DNA of 28,831 nt. Source: an uncultured bacterium. GTDB taxonomy: Bacteria > Actinomycetota > Coriobacteriia > Coriobacteriales > Coriobacteriaceae. Every line of letters begins with the position of its first letter. Within the stretch, counting starts at the first letter, position 1. Both the position numbers and the translations under genes were made by a program. A model generated the notes under the pieces. The model was given only the letters and a program-made list of their open reading frames with translations. It made no database searches and was not told the origin of the DNA. Positions 13,540 to 20,991 of this stretch are shown piece by piece. Location: NCBI GenBank assembly GCA_958349055.1, contig CATWBO010000032.1:1-28831 (forward strand), given 5' to 3'.

Positions 13540-16134
13540 CTACTTGTCGGCGGCTGCTTTCTTGGCAGTCGACTTCTTCGCGGTCGTCTTCTTGGCGGCA
13601 GTGGCTTTCTTAGCCGTCGTCTTCTTGGCCGCCGTCGTCTTCTTTGCCGTGCTCGCCTTGGTTGTGGTCTTGCGGCCGCGGGCGGGCTTCTTCTCCTTGG
13701 TCGGGCAGTCCATGTTGACGCAGATACGCCACGGACCGCGCGCCGTGTTGACCACCACGATGGGGGCGCCGCACTCGGGACAGGTCTCGCCCGTCGCCTC
13801 GAGCTTGCCACGCGCCGGCAGCGGATAGCTCACGCCGCAGTCATCATAGTTGGTGCAGCGGATAAAGCGCTTGCCGCTCTTCTCGCTCTTGTGCGCGATC
13901 AGGTCGCCATGGCGTCCGGCCTCGGCACACACCTTGCACTCGCCCACTTTAAGGTCGGGCTCGTAGTTGGTGGGGCACGTCGGGTTCACGCAGATCTCAA
14001 AAGCCTTCTGGCGGAACGGCTGACACTTGATGCGCGGCGCACCGCACTCGGGGCACACGGCGGCCTCGCCCTCGAGCGGGCTCACCTTGACGCCGCTCGG
14101 CACCGGATAGGTCACGTCGCAGTCGGGCCAGCCCATGCAGCCAATGAAGCTGCCACGGGTCTTGGCGCTCGTCTTCATAACCAGATCCTTGCCGCACTTG
14201 GGGCAGGCGCCCACGCGCGCATCGGCCGTGACGGCGTCGCTGATGGCGTCGCCGAGCTCCTGCGTATGCTTGAGCAGTTCGTCGAGCACGCCGGCCAGCA
14301 GCGCGCGCGAGTGCGTCACGACATGCTCTTCGGTGTCCTCGCCGCGCTCCACGCGGGTCATGTCGCCGTCGAGCTCGCTGGTCATATCGGGGCTCGTGAT
14401 GCGCGGGGCAAACTGCGTCAGCGCGTCGATGATGGCGATGCCCAGCTGGCTCGGCTCAACGGGATCGTTTTTGAGGTAGCGCACGGCGTACAGACGCTCG
14501 ATGATGCTCGCGCGCGTGGACTTGGTGCCCAGGCCGCGCTTTTCCATCTCTTGCACGAGCTTGCCCTGGCTGTAGCGTGCGGGCGGCTCGGTCTGCTTGG
14601 CCTCGAGCTTAATGTCGAACACGTCGACCGTGTCGCCCTGCTCCAGCGGCGGCATCTGCTCGTCGCGCTTGAGTCCGTACGGATACGCCTCGCGGAAACC
14701 CGGGGTCACGAGCACATCGCCCGAAGCCACGAACGGCTCACCGTTCACGTCGAGCTCGAGCTTGGTGTTCTCGATGGTCGCGGGACCCATAAGCGTCGCC
14801 AGGAAGCGGCGGGCGATGAGGTCGTAGAGCTTGCGCTGGCCGCCATCGAGCGTGGACGGATCGCCTTCGCCCGTGGGGTAGATGGGCGGGTGGTCGGTGG
14901 TCTCGACTTTGCCGCGCGTGGGCTTCATGGGGCCGGCGAGCACCTTTTTGCACACGGGCGCCAGCGCCGGGTTGATCTTTGCCAGGTCGCTCACCACGGC
15001 GCCCAGATCGAGCGTCGCAGGGTACACGGTGTTATCGACACGCGGATAGCTGATGAGGCCCGCCATGTAGAGGGACTCGGCGATGCGCATGGTACGCGCA
15101 GGTGAGATGCCCTCGGCCGCGGCGGCAGCCTGCAGCGAGGTCGTCGCAAACGGCGTGGGCGGCTGCTGCTTGCGGGAGCGCTTGGTCACCGCGGCAACGG
15201 TTGCCGTCGTAGCGCCGTCGACGTGGCCGTACGCCGTCTCGGCAGCATCTTTGTCGGTAAAACGTGCCGTCTTGTGGGCAATCTTAAAGCGATCGTCCTC
15301 GGCAGCGCCCTGCGCGGCACCCATGCCGCGAATCTGCCAATAGTCCTCGGGCACAAACGCCATGCGCTCCCGCTCGCGCTCGACCACCAGGGCGAGCGTC
15401 GGCGTCTGCACGCGGCCGGCGGAGCGCACGTTGCCAAAGCCGCCAAACTTGGCGAGCGTCAGGTAGCGCGTGAGCACCGCGCCCCAGATAAGGTCGATGT
15501 GCTGACGGCTCTCGCCAGCGTCGGCCAGATTCTGGTCGAGCGAGACAAGATTGTCGAAGGCCTGCGTAATCTCGGCCTTGGTAAATGAAGAATACTGGGC
15601 GCGGGCGACCGGCAAGTCCGGCGCGACCTCGCGCACCTTGTTGAGAGCGTCCGAACCGATCAGCTCACCCTCGCGATCGAAGTCCGTGGCGATGATGACG
15701 CTGTCGGACTTTTTAGCGAGGTTCTTGAGCGAACGAATGAGTTCTTTCTCGGCCGGCAGCTTAATGACGGGCGCCCAGGTGAGGTAAGGCAGGCTCTCGA
15801 GCTTCCAGCCCTTGATGGAGATACCATCGGCAAGGAACGGCTTGCGCTTGGTGTCGTACGGCGGGCGGGCCAGGCCATCGGGCATGTCGGCCGGCAGCAT
15901 CTCACCGTCCTCGGTGACCGAATACCAGCCCAGCTTTTTATCGAACAGCACGCTGTCGCAAAAATCGGGCGCCAAGATGTGACCGGCCAGGCCAATGGTC
16001 ACGCACTCCTCGCCCTTCCACTCAAAACGGTAGATGGCGGTGTTGTACACCTTGTCCTTTTTGGGCTTACCCGTGGACAGACGCTCGGCGATCTGACGCG
16101 CGGCGTCGTTTTTCTCGGCGATGATGAGCTTCAA
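13540..16134 (-). CDS. topA: DNA topoisomerase I, archaeal-type, with zinc ribbons and Lys-rich tail
   Basis: 864 residues from TTG 16134 (AGGAG six bases upstream; no nearer ATG). A type IA topoisomerase relaxes negative supercoils through a transient 5'-phosphotyrosine link. The Toprim domain starts MKLIIAEKNDAARQIAERLS and has DFDREGELIG (151-160). The catalytic Tyr is Y363 in ISYPRVDNTVYP. The SYPRxDNTVYP form and the N-terminus are those of archaeal-type enzymes; the usual bacterial TopA has a TYMRTDS motif. The C-terminal part holds four Cys4 zinc ribbons (CPKCG...CMGWPDC, CPECG...CVNPTC, CKVC...CTNYDDC, CPECG...CVNMDC). It ends in a histone H1-like tail of about 50 residues built from AKKTT-type repeats. 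It follows hypB by 54 bp on the same strand. Confidence 0.95.
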   Translation of the reverse strand: MKLIIAEKNDAARQIAERLSTGKPKKDKVYNTAIYRFEWKGEECVTIGLAGHILAPDFCDSVLFDKKLGWYSVTEDGEMLPADMPDGLARPPYDTKRKPFLADGISIKGWKLESLPYLTWAPVIKLPAEKELIRSLKNLAKKSDSVIIATDFDREGELIGSDALNKVREVAPDLPVARAQYSSFTKAEITQAFDNLVSLDQNLADAGESRQHIDLIWGAVLTRYLTLAKFGGFGNVRSAGRVQTPTLALVVERERERMAFVPEDYWQIRGMGAAQGAAEDDRFKIAHKTARFTDKDAAETAYGHVDGATTATVAAVTKRSRKQQPPTPFATTSLQAAAAAEGISPARTMRIAESLYMAGLISYPRVDNTVYPATLDLGAVVSDLAKINPALAPVCKKVLAGPMKPTRGKVETTDHPPIYPTGEGDPSTLDGGQRKLYDLIARRFLATLMGPATIENTKLELDVNGEPFVASGDVLVTPGFREAYPYGLKRDEQMPPLEQGDTVDVFDIKLEAKQTEPPARYSQGKLVQEMEKRGLGTKSTRASIIERLYAVRYLKNDPVEPSQLGIAIIDALTQFAPRITSPDMTSELDGDMTRVERGEDTEEHVVTHSRALLAGVLDELLKHTQELGDAISDAVTADARVGACPKCGKDLVMKTSAKTRGSFIGCMGWPDCDVTYPVPSGVKVSPLEGEAAVCPECGAPRIKCQPFRQKAFEICVNPTCPTNYEPDLKVGECKVCAEAGRHGDLIAHKSEKSGKRFIRCTNYDDCGVSYPLPARGKLEATGETCPECGAPIVVVNTARGPWRICVNMDCPTKEKKPARGRKTTTKASTAKKTTAAKKTTAKKATAAKKTTAKKSTAKKAAADK

Positions 16135-16188
16135 AAGAGGCTCCTATCTCGTATCTCTGCGGCTACGCCCGCCCGTATGGCGGCCGAC

Positions 16189-16872
16189 TTACGCCCTTGC
16201 TTGCTCGACCTGCCCGATGAGCCAATCGCACCAGGCATCCATGCCCTCGCCCCTGCGCGCGCTCACGGCAAACCGCGGCGCTTGCGGATTGAGGTCATCG
16301 AGTGTCTTAGTATACCTATCCATGTCAAAATCGAAAGCCGGGGCCACATCGACTTTGTTGAGCAGCTGCGCGCCGGCATGCTGGAAGATGCCCGGGTACT
16401 TAATGGGCTTGTCGTCGCCCTCGGGCACCGAGAGGATCATGATGGACAGGTTCTCGCCCAGGTCAAAGTCGACCGGGCAGACCAGGTTGCCCACGTTTTC
16501 GATAAAGATAACATCGATATTTTCCAGACCCACGGCCTGGTCGAAGGCATCAACGGCCTCCATGATCATGTTGCCCTCAAGGTGGCACAGGCCGCCCGTG
16601 TTGATCTGGATGGCGGGCATGCCGGCTTCCTTCATGGTGATGGCGTCGACATCCGAGGCGATATCGCCCTCGATGACAGCACAGCGCAGGCCGGCCTTGT
16701 CGCGCAGGCGCTCGTTGGTGCTCAGGATCGTGGTGGTCTTGCCCGAGCCGGGGCTCGATAGCACGTTGATCACGTAGGTGTTTGTCTCTGTGAATCGCTG
16801 GCGTAGCTGATCTGCCAGGCGCTCATTGCGCGACAGAATCGGCGACGCGATATCAATCGTTTTCTCAGCCAT
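16189..16872 (-). CDS. hypB: Hydrogenase nickel incorporation GTPase HypB
   Basis: 227 residues. HypB is a GTPase that works with HypA to load nickel into the large subunit of [NiFe] hydrogenase. Visible are the P-loop SSPGSGKTTT (39-48), VIEGDIASDVD, the metal site GGLCHLEG (C96, H97) and ENVGNLVCPVDFDLGE with C132. The N-terminus is short and lacks both the high-affinity CxxCGC motif and the His-rich stretch found in some HypB proteins, so this form cannot store nickel itself. The ATG at 16872 has GGAG eight bases upstream. It is 56 bp behind hypA in a Tat-Hyp gene run; hypC to hypF and hydrogenase structural genes are not in the window. Confidence 0.95.
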   Translation of the reverse strand: MAEKTIDIASPILSRNERLADQLRQRFTETNTYVINVLSSPGSGKTTTILSTNERLRDKAGLRCAVIEGDIASDVDAITMKEAGMPAIQINTGGLCHLEGNMIMEAVDAFDQAVGLENIDVIFIENVGNLVCPVDFDLGENLSIMILSVPEGDDKPIKYPGIFQHAGAQLLNKVDVAPAFDFDMDRYTKTLDDLNPQAPRFAVSARRGEGMDAWCDWLIGQVEQARA

Positions 16873-16928
16873 ACTCGGCGCTCCTTACTTTTGCCCCTTT
16901 ATACCCCATCACTAGATGGCTGAGCGGG

Positions 16929-17285
16929 CTAATCGTCGGGGGTTTCGATTTCGATACTTGCGATATCGAGCTCGCGGCCGTGCAGTAGGCGCACGTTGGC
17001 ACCACCACACTGGGGACAGCGACAGTGGAAGCGATCGTGGTCGAAAACCTCACCGCAGTCCAGACACTCGCTTTGTGGATGGACCTCCTCCACGGCAAGC
17101 TCGCAGCCTCGCGTGAGCGGGTCCTCGTCGCGAAATGTCTCCCACGCAAAGTCGAGCGCCTCGCGCACGACCTCGGTCATATCCCCGATACGCAGCGTTA
17201 CCAAAACGGCGCGCGAGGCCCCCGCCCCACGCGCCGCGCGAATCACTGTATCGAGTATGCCGTTGACAATGCCAACCTCGTGCAT
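16929..17285 (-). CDS. hypA: Hydrogenase maturation nickel chaperone HypA
   Basis: 118 residues, the normal length. HypA binds nickel through the N-terminal MHE motif (His2 present) and a structural zinc through two CxxC pairs, here C74/C77 and C90/C93 (SECLDCGE...CRCPQCGG). It hands nickel to hydrogenase together with HypB. The ATG at 17285 has GAGGAG nine bases upstream, overlapping the end of tatC; the genes are 6 bp apart, so tatA, tatC, hypA and hypB are probably one transcript. Confidence 0.95.
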   Translation of the reverse strand: MHEVGIVNGILDTVIRAARGAGASRAVLVTLRIGDMTEVVREALDFAWETFRDEDPLTRGCELAVEEVHPQSECLDCGEVFDHDRFHCRCPQCGGANVRLLHGRELDIASIEIETPDD

Positions 17286-17291
17286 ACCGAT

Positions 17292-18083
17292 TTACTCCTC
17301 GTCGTCCTCGTCGTCCGAGAACAGGTCCAGACGGCTCACGAACAAGCCCTCCTTGCCCTCGCGCGCGGTAATGACCACGCGGGCGACGGCAAGCGAAATC
17401 TCGTAGAGCGAGAGCAGGGCGCCGTACATAAGGCCCAGCGTAACGGGCGAGCCGTCGGGCGTGATCACAGCCGAACCCACGAGCAGGCCTACGTACACGT
17501 AGCGCCAGGCGCTGCGGAAGGCCGCGTAGGACACGATGTGGAAAACAGACAGGTAGAAGATGATGAGCGGCAGCTCAAACGCCACGCCAAAGCCGATCAT
17601 AAAGAGCAGCTCCATGTTGACGTAGTTCTCCAGGTCGGGCAGCGCCGTAGCGACGGCCGAGGTCTCGCCGATGAGCCACTCAAAGCCCGCCGGGATGATG
17701 ATGAAGTAGCAGAAGATGGCACCCAGGAAGAACAGCACCGTCGAGGCGAGCACCGTGGGCACAACCCACTTGCGCTCGTTGGGGCGCAGTGCCGGCAGGA
17801 AAAATGCCAGGATCTGCCAGATGATCATGGGCGTGCACATGACCACGGCCATCTTGATGGCCAGCGAGAAGCGCAGTCCAAAGCCGCCGAGCGTGGTGGT
17901 GATGTAGAACTTACCGTCCGGCACAAAGGAGCGGATGGGGTCTTCCAAGATGTCGAGCACCACGGGCGTGGCGAAATACAGCACGATGGCTGCGGCAAAT
18001 ACCGACACGACCACGATGGTCAAGCGGCGACGGAGCTCTCCCAAATGATCGAAGAGCGGCATACGCGCAGGTCCGATAGGCAT
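17292..18083 (-). CDS. tatC: Sec-independent (Tat) translocase subunit TatC
   Basis: 263 residues with six predicted transmembrane helices and the family hallmarks: MPLFDHLGELRRRL at the N-terminus (signal-peptide receptor site), FFLPALRPNERKW, FCYFIIIPAGFEWL, and FGVAFELPLIIFYL. TatC recognises twin-arginine signal peptides and recruits TatA for export of folded proteins. The acidic C-terminus (FSDDEDDEE) is unusual but simple. Its ATG overlaps the tatA stop as TAATG, and GGAGG lies just upstream, so translation is coupled to tatA. Confidence 0.96.
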   Translation of the reverse strand: MPIGPARMPLFDHLGELRRRLTIVVVSVFAAAIVLYFATPVVLDILEDPIRSFVPDGKFYITTTLGGFGLRFSLAIKMAVVMCTPMIIWQILAFFLPALRPNERKWVVPTVLASTVLFFLGAIFCYFIIIPAGFEWLIGETSAVATALPDLENYVNMELLFMIGFGVAFELPLIIFYLSVFHIVSYAAFRSAWRYVYVGLLVGSAVITPDGSPVTLGLMYGALLSLYEISLAVARVVITAREGKEGLFVSRLDLFSDDEDDEE

Positions 18084-18676
18084 TACTCATCGCCTCCCTT
18101 CGGGGCGTCGGCGGTAGCGGCTTCGTCCTCGGCCTCGAGCTCGCGGGCGAGCTGGTCGACGACGGCCTTGCGCTTGCGGGGACGACGGGCGTAGAGGTCA
18201 GCCGTCGTGGGCTCTGCCGGCTCGGGCTCGGGCTCTGCAGCAGGCTCGGGCTCGACAGCGGCTGTGGCCTCGGACTCGGCACCTGCGGGCTCGACGCCCT
18301 CGGTCGCAGGCTCCTCAGCAGCACCTTCGCCCTCAGCAGCACCCTCGCTTGCGGCCTTCTCGGCAGCAAGACGGGCGCGACGCTCGGCAAAGGTCTCCTT
18401 CTTGGCGGGCGCTGCCGTCTCGGCGGCATCCTCGTCCGCATCGGAATCGTCGTCGGTCGCAGCAGCCTTCTTGGGCTTGACCGGGGCCGACGCGGCCTCG
18501 CTCACCGGATCGATAATCTCGGACTGAACAACGGCCGTCATCTTTTCCTGCGTCTCGCGGAACTGACGGATGGCACGGCCGATCGTGCGGCCCATCTGCG
18601 GGAGCTTATCCGGGCCAAACAGCAAAAAGCCGAAGACCACGATGATCGCGAGCTCACCCTCTCCAATACCAAACAC
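18083..18676 (-). CDS. tatA: Tat translocase subunit TatA/TatB-like, with long acidic tail
   Basis: 197 residues from GTG 18676, with GGAGG five bases upstream; this gives the canonical N-terminus FGIGEGELAIIVVFGFLLFGPDKLPQMGRTIGRAIRQF. It has one N-terminal transmembrane helix, the FGPDKLP hinge and an amphipathic helix, as in TatA/TatB pore-forming subunits. From about residue 60 it becomes a long Ala/Glu/Pro-rich low-complexity tail (runs of EPEPAAEPEPEP), followed by a charged C-terminus. Because no second tatA/tatB gene is adjacent, this protein may serve both roles, as in minimal TatAC systems; a tatB elsewhere cannot be excluded. An out-of-frame ATG overlaps the ribosome-binding site and is not used. 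Confidence 0.92.
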   Translation of the reverse strand: MFGIGEGELAIIVVFGFLLFGPDKLPQMGRTIGRAIRQFRETQEKMTAVVQSEIIDPVSEAASAPVKPKKAAATDDDSDADEDAAETAAPAKKETFAERRARLAAEKAASEGAAEGEGAAEEPATEGVEPAGAESEATAAVEPEPAAEPEPEPAEPTTADLYARRPRKRKAVVDQLARELEAEDEAATADAPKGGDE

Positions 18677-18829
18677 ACATACCTCCAAGGCTCGATGTGA
18701 GTCGAGCCCGCACCGCGCCATTCGGCCGGAACTCGTCTATTCATTCGGTCAAGTATAGCGCCCGGACGCCAAAACGTCCGAGCGCATCACAAACATATGC
18801 CAAACGGCACGCCCTTTTGGGGGCAAAGA

Positions 18830-19144
18830 TTATGCAGCGGTGATCGAAATCTCCTGGTCGACACCCAACAGCTGGACCACGCGCATCACCGGGGGCTGCA
18901 CATTGGTGCAGCTAAAGCGCTTGCCGTGGTCGACCGCGTGGTGCGCGGCGCCCACGAGCACGCCAATGCCCGTCGAATCGATGTAGCTCACCTGGGCAAA
19001 ATCGAGCTCAACGGCCTCGGTGGGCTGCTCGAGCGCCAGGTCGATGGCATTGCGCAGGCTATCGGCGTTAGAGATATCGATCTCGCCGGTTACCTTAATG
19101 GTGTAGAGCTCTGGCGTGGGGTTGGTGGAAATACCCAAATCCAT
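18830..19144 (-). CDS. STAS-domain anti-sigma-factor antagonist
   Basis: 104 residues, a single STAS domain of SpoIIAA/RsbV type. Visible are YTIKVTGEIDISNADSLRNAI and the phosphorylation site YIDSTGIGVLVGA with Ser57. Such proteins, when unphosphorylated, bind an anti-sigma kinase and free a sigma factor; phosphorylation by the kinase inactivates them. No kinase (SpoIIAB/RsbW) or sigma gene is in the window, so its partner is unknown. ATG 19144 has AAAGGAG seven bases upstream. The gene lies about 50 bp behind the aminotransferase and 150 bp ahead of tatA. Confidence 0.92.
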   Translation of the reverse strand: MDLGISTNPTPELYTIKVTGEIDISNADSLRNAIDLALEQPTEAVELDFAQVSYIDSTGIGVLVGAAHHAVDHGKRFSCTNVQPPVMRVVQLLGVDQEISITAA

Positions 19145-19195
19145 GTATACGCTCCTTTACGTATCGAAAGTGCGGATAGTACGGGAAGCCGCGCG

Positions 19196-20500
19196 TTAGG
19201 CGCGCTCGGCACGCGCAAGCTCGGCAGCGACGAGCTTGACAGCCAGCACCAGCACATCGAGCGCGGCCTCCAGGTCCTCGACCGTGGGATAGCTCGGCGC
19301 GATGCGGATGTTGGTGTCGCGCGGGTCCTTGCCATAGGGCCAGGTAGCACCGGCCGGCGTGAGCTTGACGCCCAAGTCGGCGCAGAGCGCAGCGACCTTT
19401 TGAGCCGAGCCGTCGGGACCATCGAAGCTCACAAAGTAGCCGCCGCGGGGATGCGTCCAGGTGGCGCAGCCCGTGTCGCCCAGGCCCTCGGTGAGCTTGC
19501 GCTCGACGGCCTCAAAGCGCGGACGTAGGAACTCGGCGTGCTTTTTCATGTGCTCCTTGACCGCCTCGATGGTGGGAAGGAAGCGCACGTGACGCAGCTG
19601 GTTGAGCTTGTCGGCGCTGATCAGGCCGGCCTTCAGACGCTTAGAGAACTCGGCGATCACAGCGGGGCTCGCGCCGATAAAGCCGATGCCGGCGCCCGGG
19701 AAGGTAATCTTGGACGTCGAGGCGAAGGCCACCACGCGGTCCTCGGTGCCTGCCGCGCGGGCGAGGTCGAAGATGTTGGCGAGCTCATCGGTCTCGTCGT
19801 ACAGGTCGTGCACGCAGTAGGCGTTATCCCAGAAGATGCGGAAATCGGACGCGGCCGTGGGCATCTCGACTAGGCGGCGCACGGTGTCCTCGCTAAAGGT
19901 AATGCCCGTGGGGTTGGAGTACTTGGGCACGCACCAGATGCCCTTGATGGAATCGTCAGCGGCAACGAGACGCTCGATCTCGTCCATGTCGGGGCCGTTG
20001 TCGGTCATCGCGACGGGGGCGTTCTCGATGCCCAGGTCGGCGGTGATGCCAAAGTGGCGGTCGTAGCCGGGAACGGGGCACAGGAACTTGACCTTCTTGC
20101 CGTCGTGGGCGGCCTCGTAGGCGTCCCAGGGCTCGCTGCCGCACGAACCGCAGCGCCAGAACATGCCGGCGATATCGTGCTCGATCAGCAGGCTCGACGA
20201 GCCCAGTACGAGCGTCTGCTCGGCAGGGCAACCCAAAAACTCCCCTGCCAGCTTGCGTGCCGAGGGAATGCCCTCAAAGCAGCCGTAGTTGGAGCAGTCA
20301 ACGTTGCCGTCGTGCAGATCGGCATCGGCATTGAGGATATCGAGCATGGGTCGAGAGATGTCCACCTGGGAGGGCGACGGCTTGCCGCGGGCCATGTCGA
20401 GCGCCAGGCCCTTGGCCTTGACCTCGGCGACCTCGGCTTTGAGCGCCTCGATGGCGGCATCGAGTTCGGTGGTTTCCATCTTCTGGTAGATCGTCTGCAT
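19196..20500 (-). CDS. Aspartate aminotransferase-like PLP enzyme (class I fold)
   Basis: 434 residues. A PLP-dependent aminotransferase of the Asp_aminotransf (MocR-related) type known from actinobacteria. Signatures are MARGKPSPSQVDIS, NYGCFEGIPSARKL, LCPVPGYDRHF, VPKYSNPTGI, FWDNAYCVHDLY, the PLP lysine in STSKITFPGAGIG (K264) and the substrate-carboxylate arginine in NIRIAPSYP. The likely reaction is aspartate plus 2-oxoglutarate to oxaloacetate plus glutamate; broader amino-donor use cannot be excluded. A CGSC pair (117-120) stands before PWDAYE. ATG 20500 has AAAGG eight bases upstream. A TATACT (20547-20542) in the upstream region is a possible -10. Confidence 0.93.
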   Translation of the reverse strand: MQTIYQKMETTELDAAIEALKAEVAEVKAKGLALDMARGKPSPSQVDISRPMLDILNADADLHDGNVDCSNYGCFEGIPSARKLAGEFLGCPAEQTLVLGSSSLLIEHDIAGMFWRCGSCGSEPWDAYEAAHDGKKVKFLCPVPGYDRHFGITADLGIENAPVAMTDNGPDMDEIERLVAADDSIKGIWCVPKYSNPTGITFSEDTVRRLVEMPTAASDFRIFWDNAYCVHDLYDETDELANIFDLARAAGTEDRVVAFASTSKITFPGAGIGFIGASPAVIAEFSKRLKAGLISADKLNQLRHVRFLPTIEAVKEHMKKHAEFLRPRFEAVERKLTEGLGDTGCATWTHPRGGYFVSFDGPDGSAQKVAALCADLGVKLTPAGATWPYGKDPRDTNIRIAPSYPTVEDLEAALDVLVLAVKLVAAELARAERA

Positions 20501-20649
20501 GGGTGCGACCTTTCGCGAAGCGGTACGTTGCAGTTCGTCTAAGTATAGACCGCCACCGCCGCAACGTTATGAAGCCGTGATAGATTAAGTTCATCGCAAT
20601 GAATTACGAATCGCCGCGCATGCCGGCGTGGGGCGCCCAAGGAGGCACT

Positions 20650-20904
20650 ATGGAGTACGGATCGTTTCAGGCCGAGGAATTCGGCGACCTGCAGCGCCTG
20701 GTCGACGGACTGTTTTACGACCGCCACGCCATCGACCGCCTGGATCTGATCGTACAGGCCGAAATCTTGGATCTGGCGCCCGACCTCATGGAGATCGTGA
20801 ACCTTTTGCCGCCCGGCTATTACGACCGCCAGTCACTTTGTGATCAGCTCAACTCCGCCTTAGCCGCCCACGGCTGGGGCGCCGTCTACGGAACGGTGGA
20901 ATAG
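20650..20904 (+). CDS. Small hypothetical protein, 84 residues
   Basis: From ATG 20650, with AAGGAGG four bases upstream. An in-frame ATG at 20599 has no ribosome-binding site. The protein is acidic and predicted helical (FGDLQRLVDGLFYDRHAIDRLDLIVQAEILDLAPDLMEIVNLLPPGYYDRQSLCDQLNSAL), with no membrane segment or known motif. A good Shine-Dalgarno, G/C-rich third positions and a shared terminator downstream support it as a real gene. It points away from the aminotransferase, with 149 bp between the two starts. A GGGAC palindrome unit follows its stop by 4 bp. Function unknown. Confidence 0.8.
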   Translation: MEYGSFQAEEFGDLQRLVDGLFYDRHAIDRLDLIVQAEILDLAPDLMEIVNLLPPGYYDRQSLCDQLNSALAAHGWGAVYGTVE

Positions 20905-20907
20905 CCC

Positions 20908-20936
20908 TAGTCATTTAAGAACGTCCCCAATGACTA
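20908..20936. repeat. GGGAC palindrome copy 4 (single unit)
   Basis: Arms TAGTCATT/AATGACTA flank AAGAACGTCCCC-type core. Read on the minus strand it matches the left unit of copy 1 (12207-12235) at 28 of 29 positions although 8.7 kb away. It lies 4 bp after the small plus-strand gene. Confidence 0.85.
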
Positions 20937-20974
20937 AAAACGCCGCTTGTGATGGTGTTCACAGGCGGCGTTTT
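20936..20974. terminator. Bidirectional terminator between the small gene and nhaA
   Basis: An 8-bp stem AACGCCGC/GCGGCGTT, continued by TGTGA/TCACA, has A5 before and T4 after it. It can serve both the plus-strand gene and the minus-strand nhaA. Confidence 0.85.
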
Positions 20975-20991
20975 CAAACTTGTATGTGCTT

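Noticed and set aside
13402..15105. Plus-strand open frame of 567 codons opposite topA
   Set aside because: It starts inside palindrome copy 3 and the bidirectional terminator and mirrors topA third-position bias; product is low-complexity Ala/Arg/Leu/His.
18758..18785. Hairpin between the STAS gene and tatA as terminator
   Set aside because: The GCGC-CCGGACG/CGTCCG-A-GCGC stem is bulged and is followed by UAUACUUGACC, not by Us. Overlap with a TATACT suggests a promoter region instead, but no -35 could be fixed.
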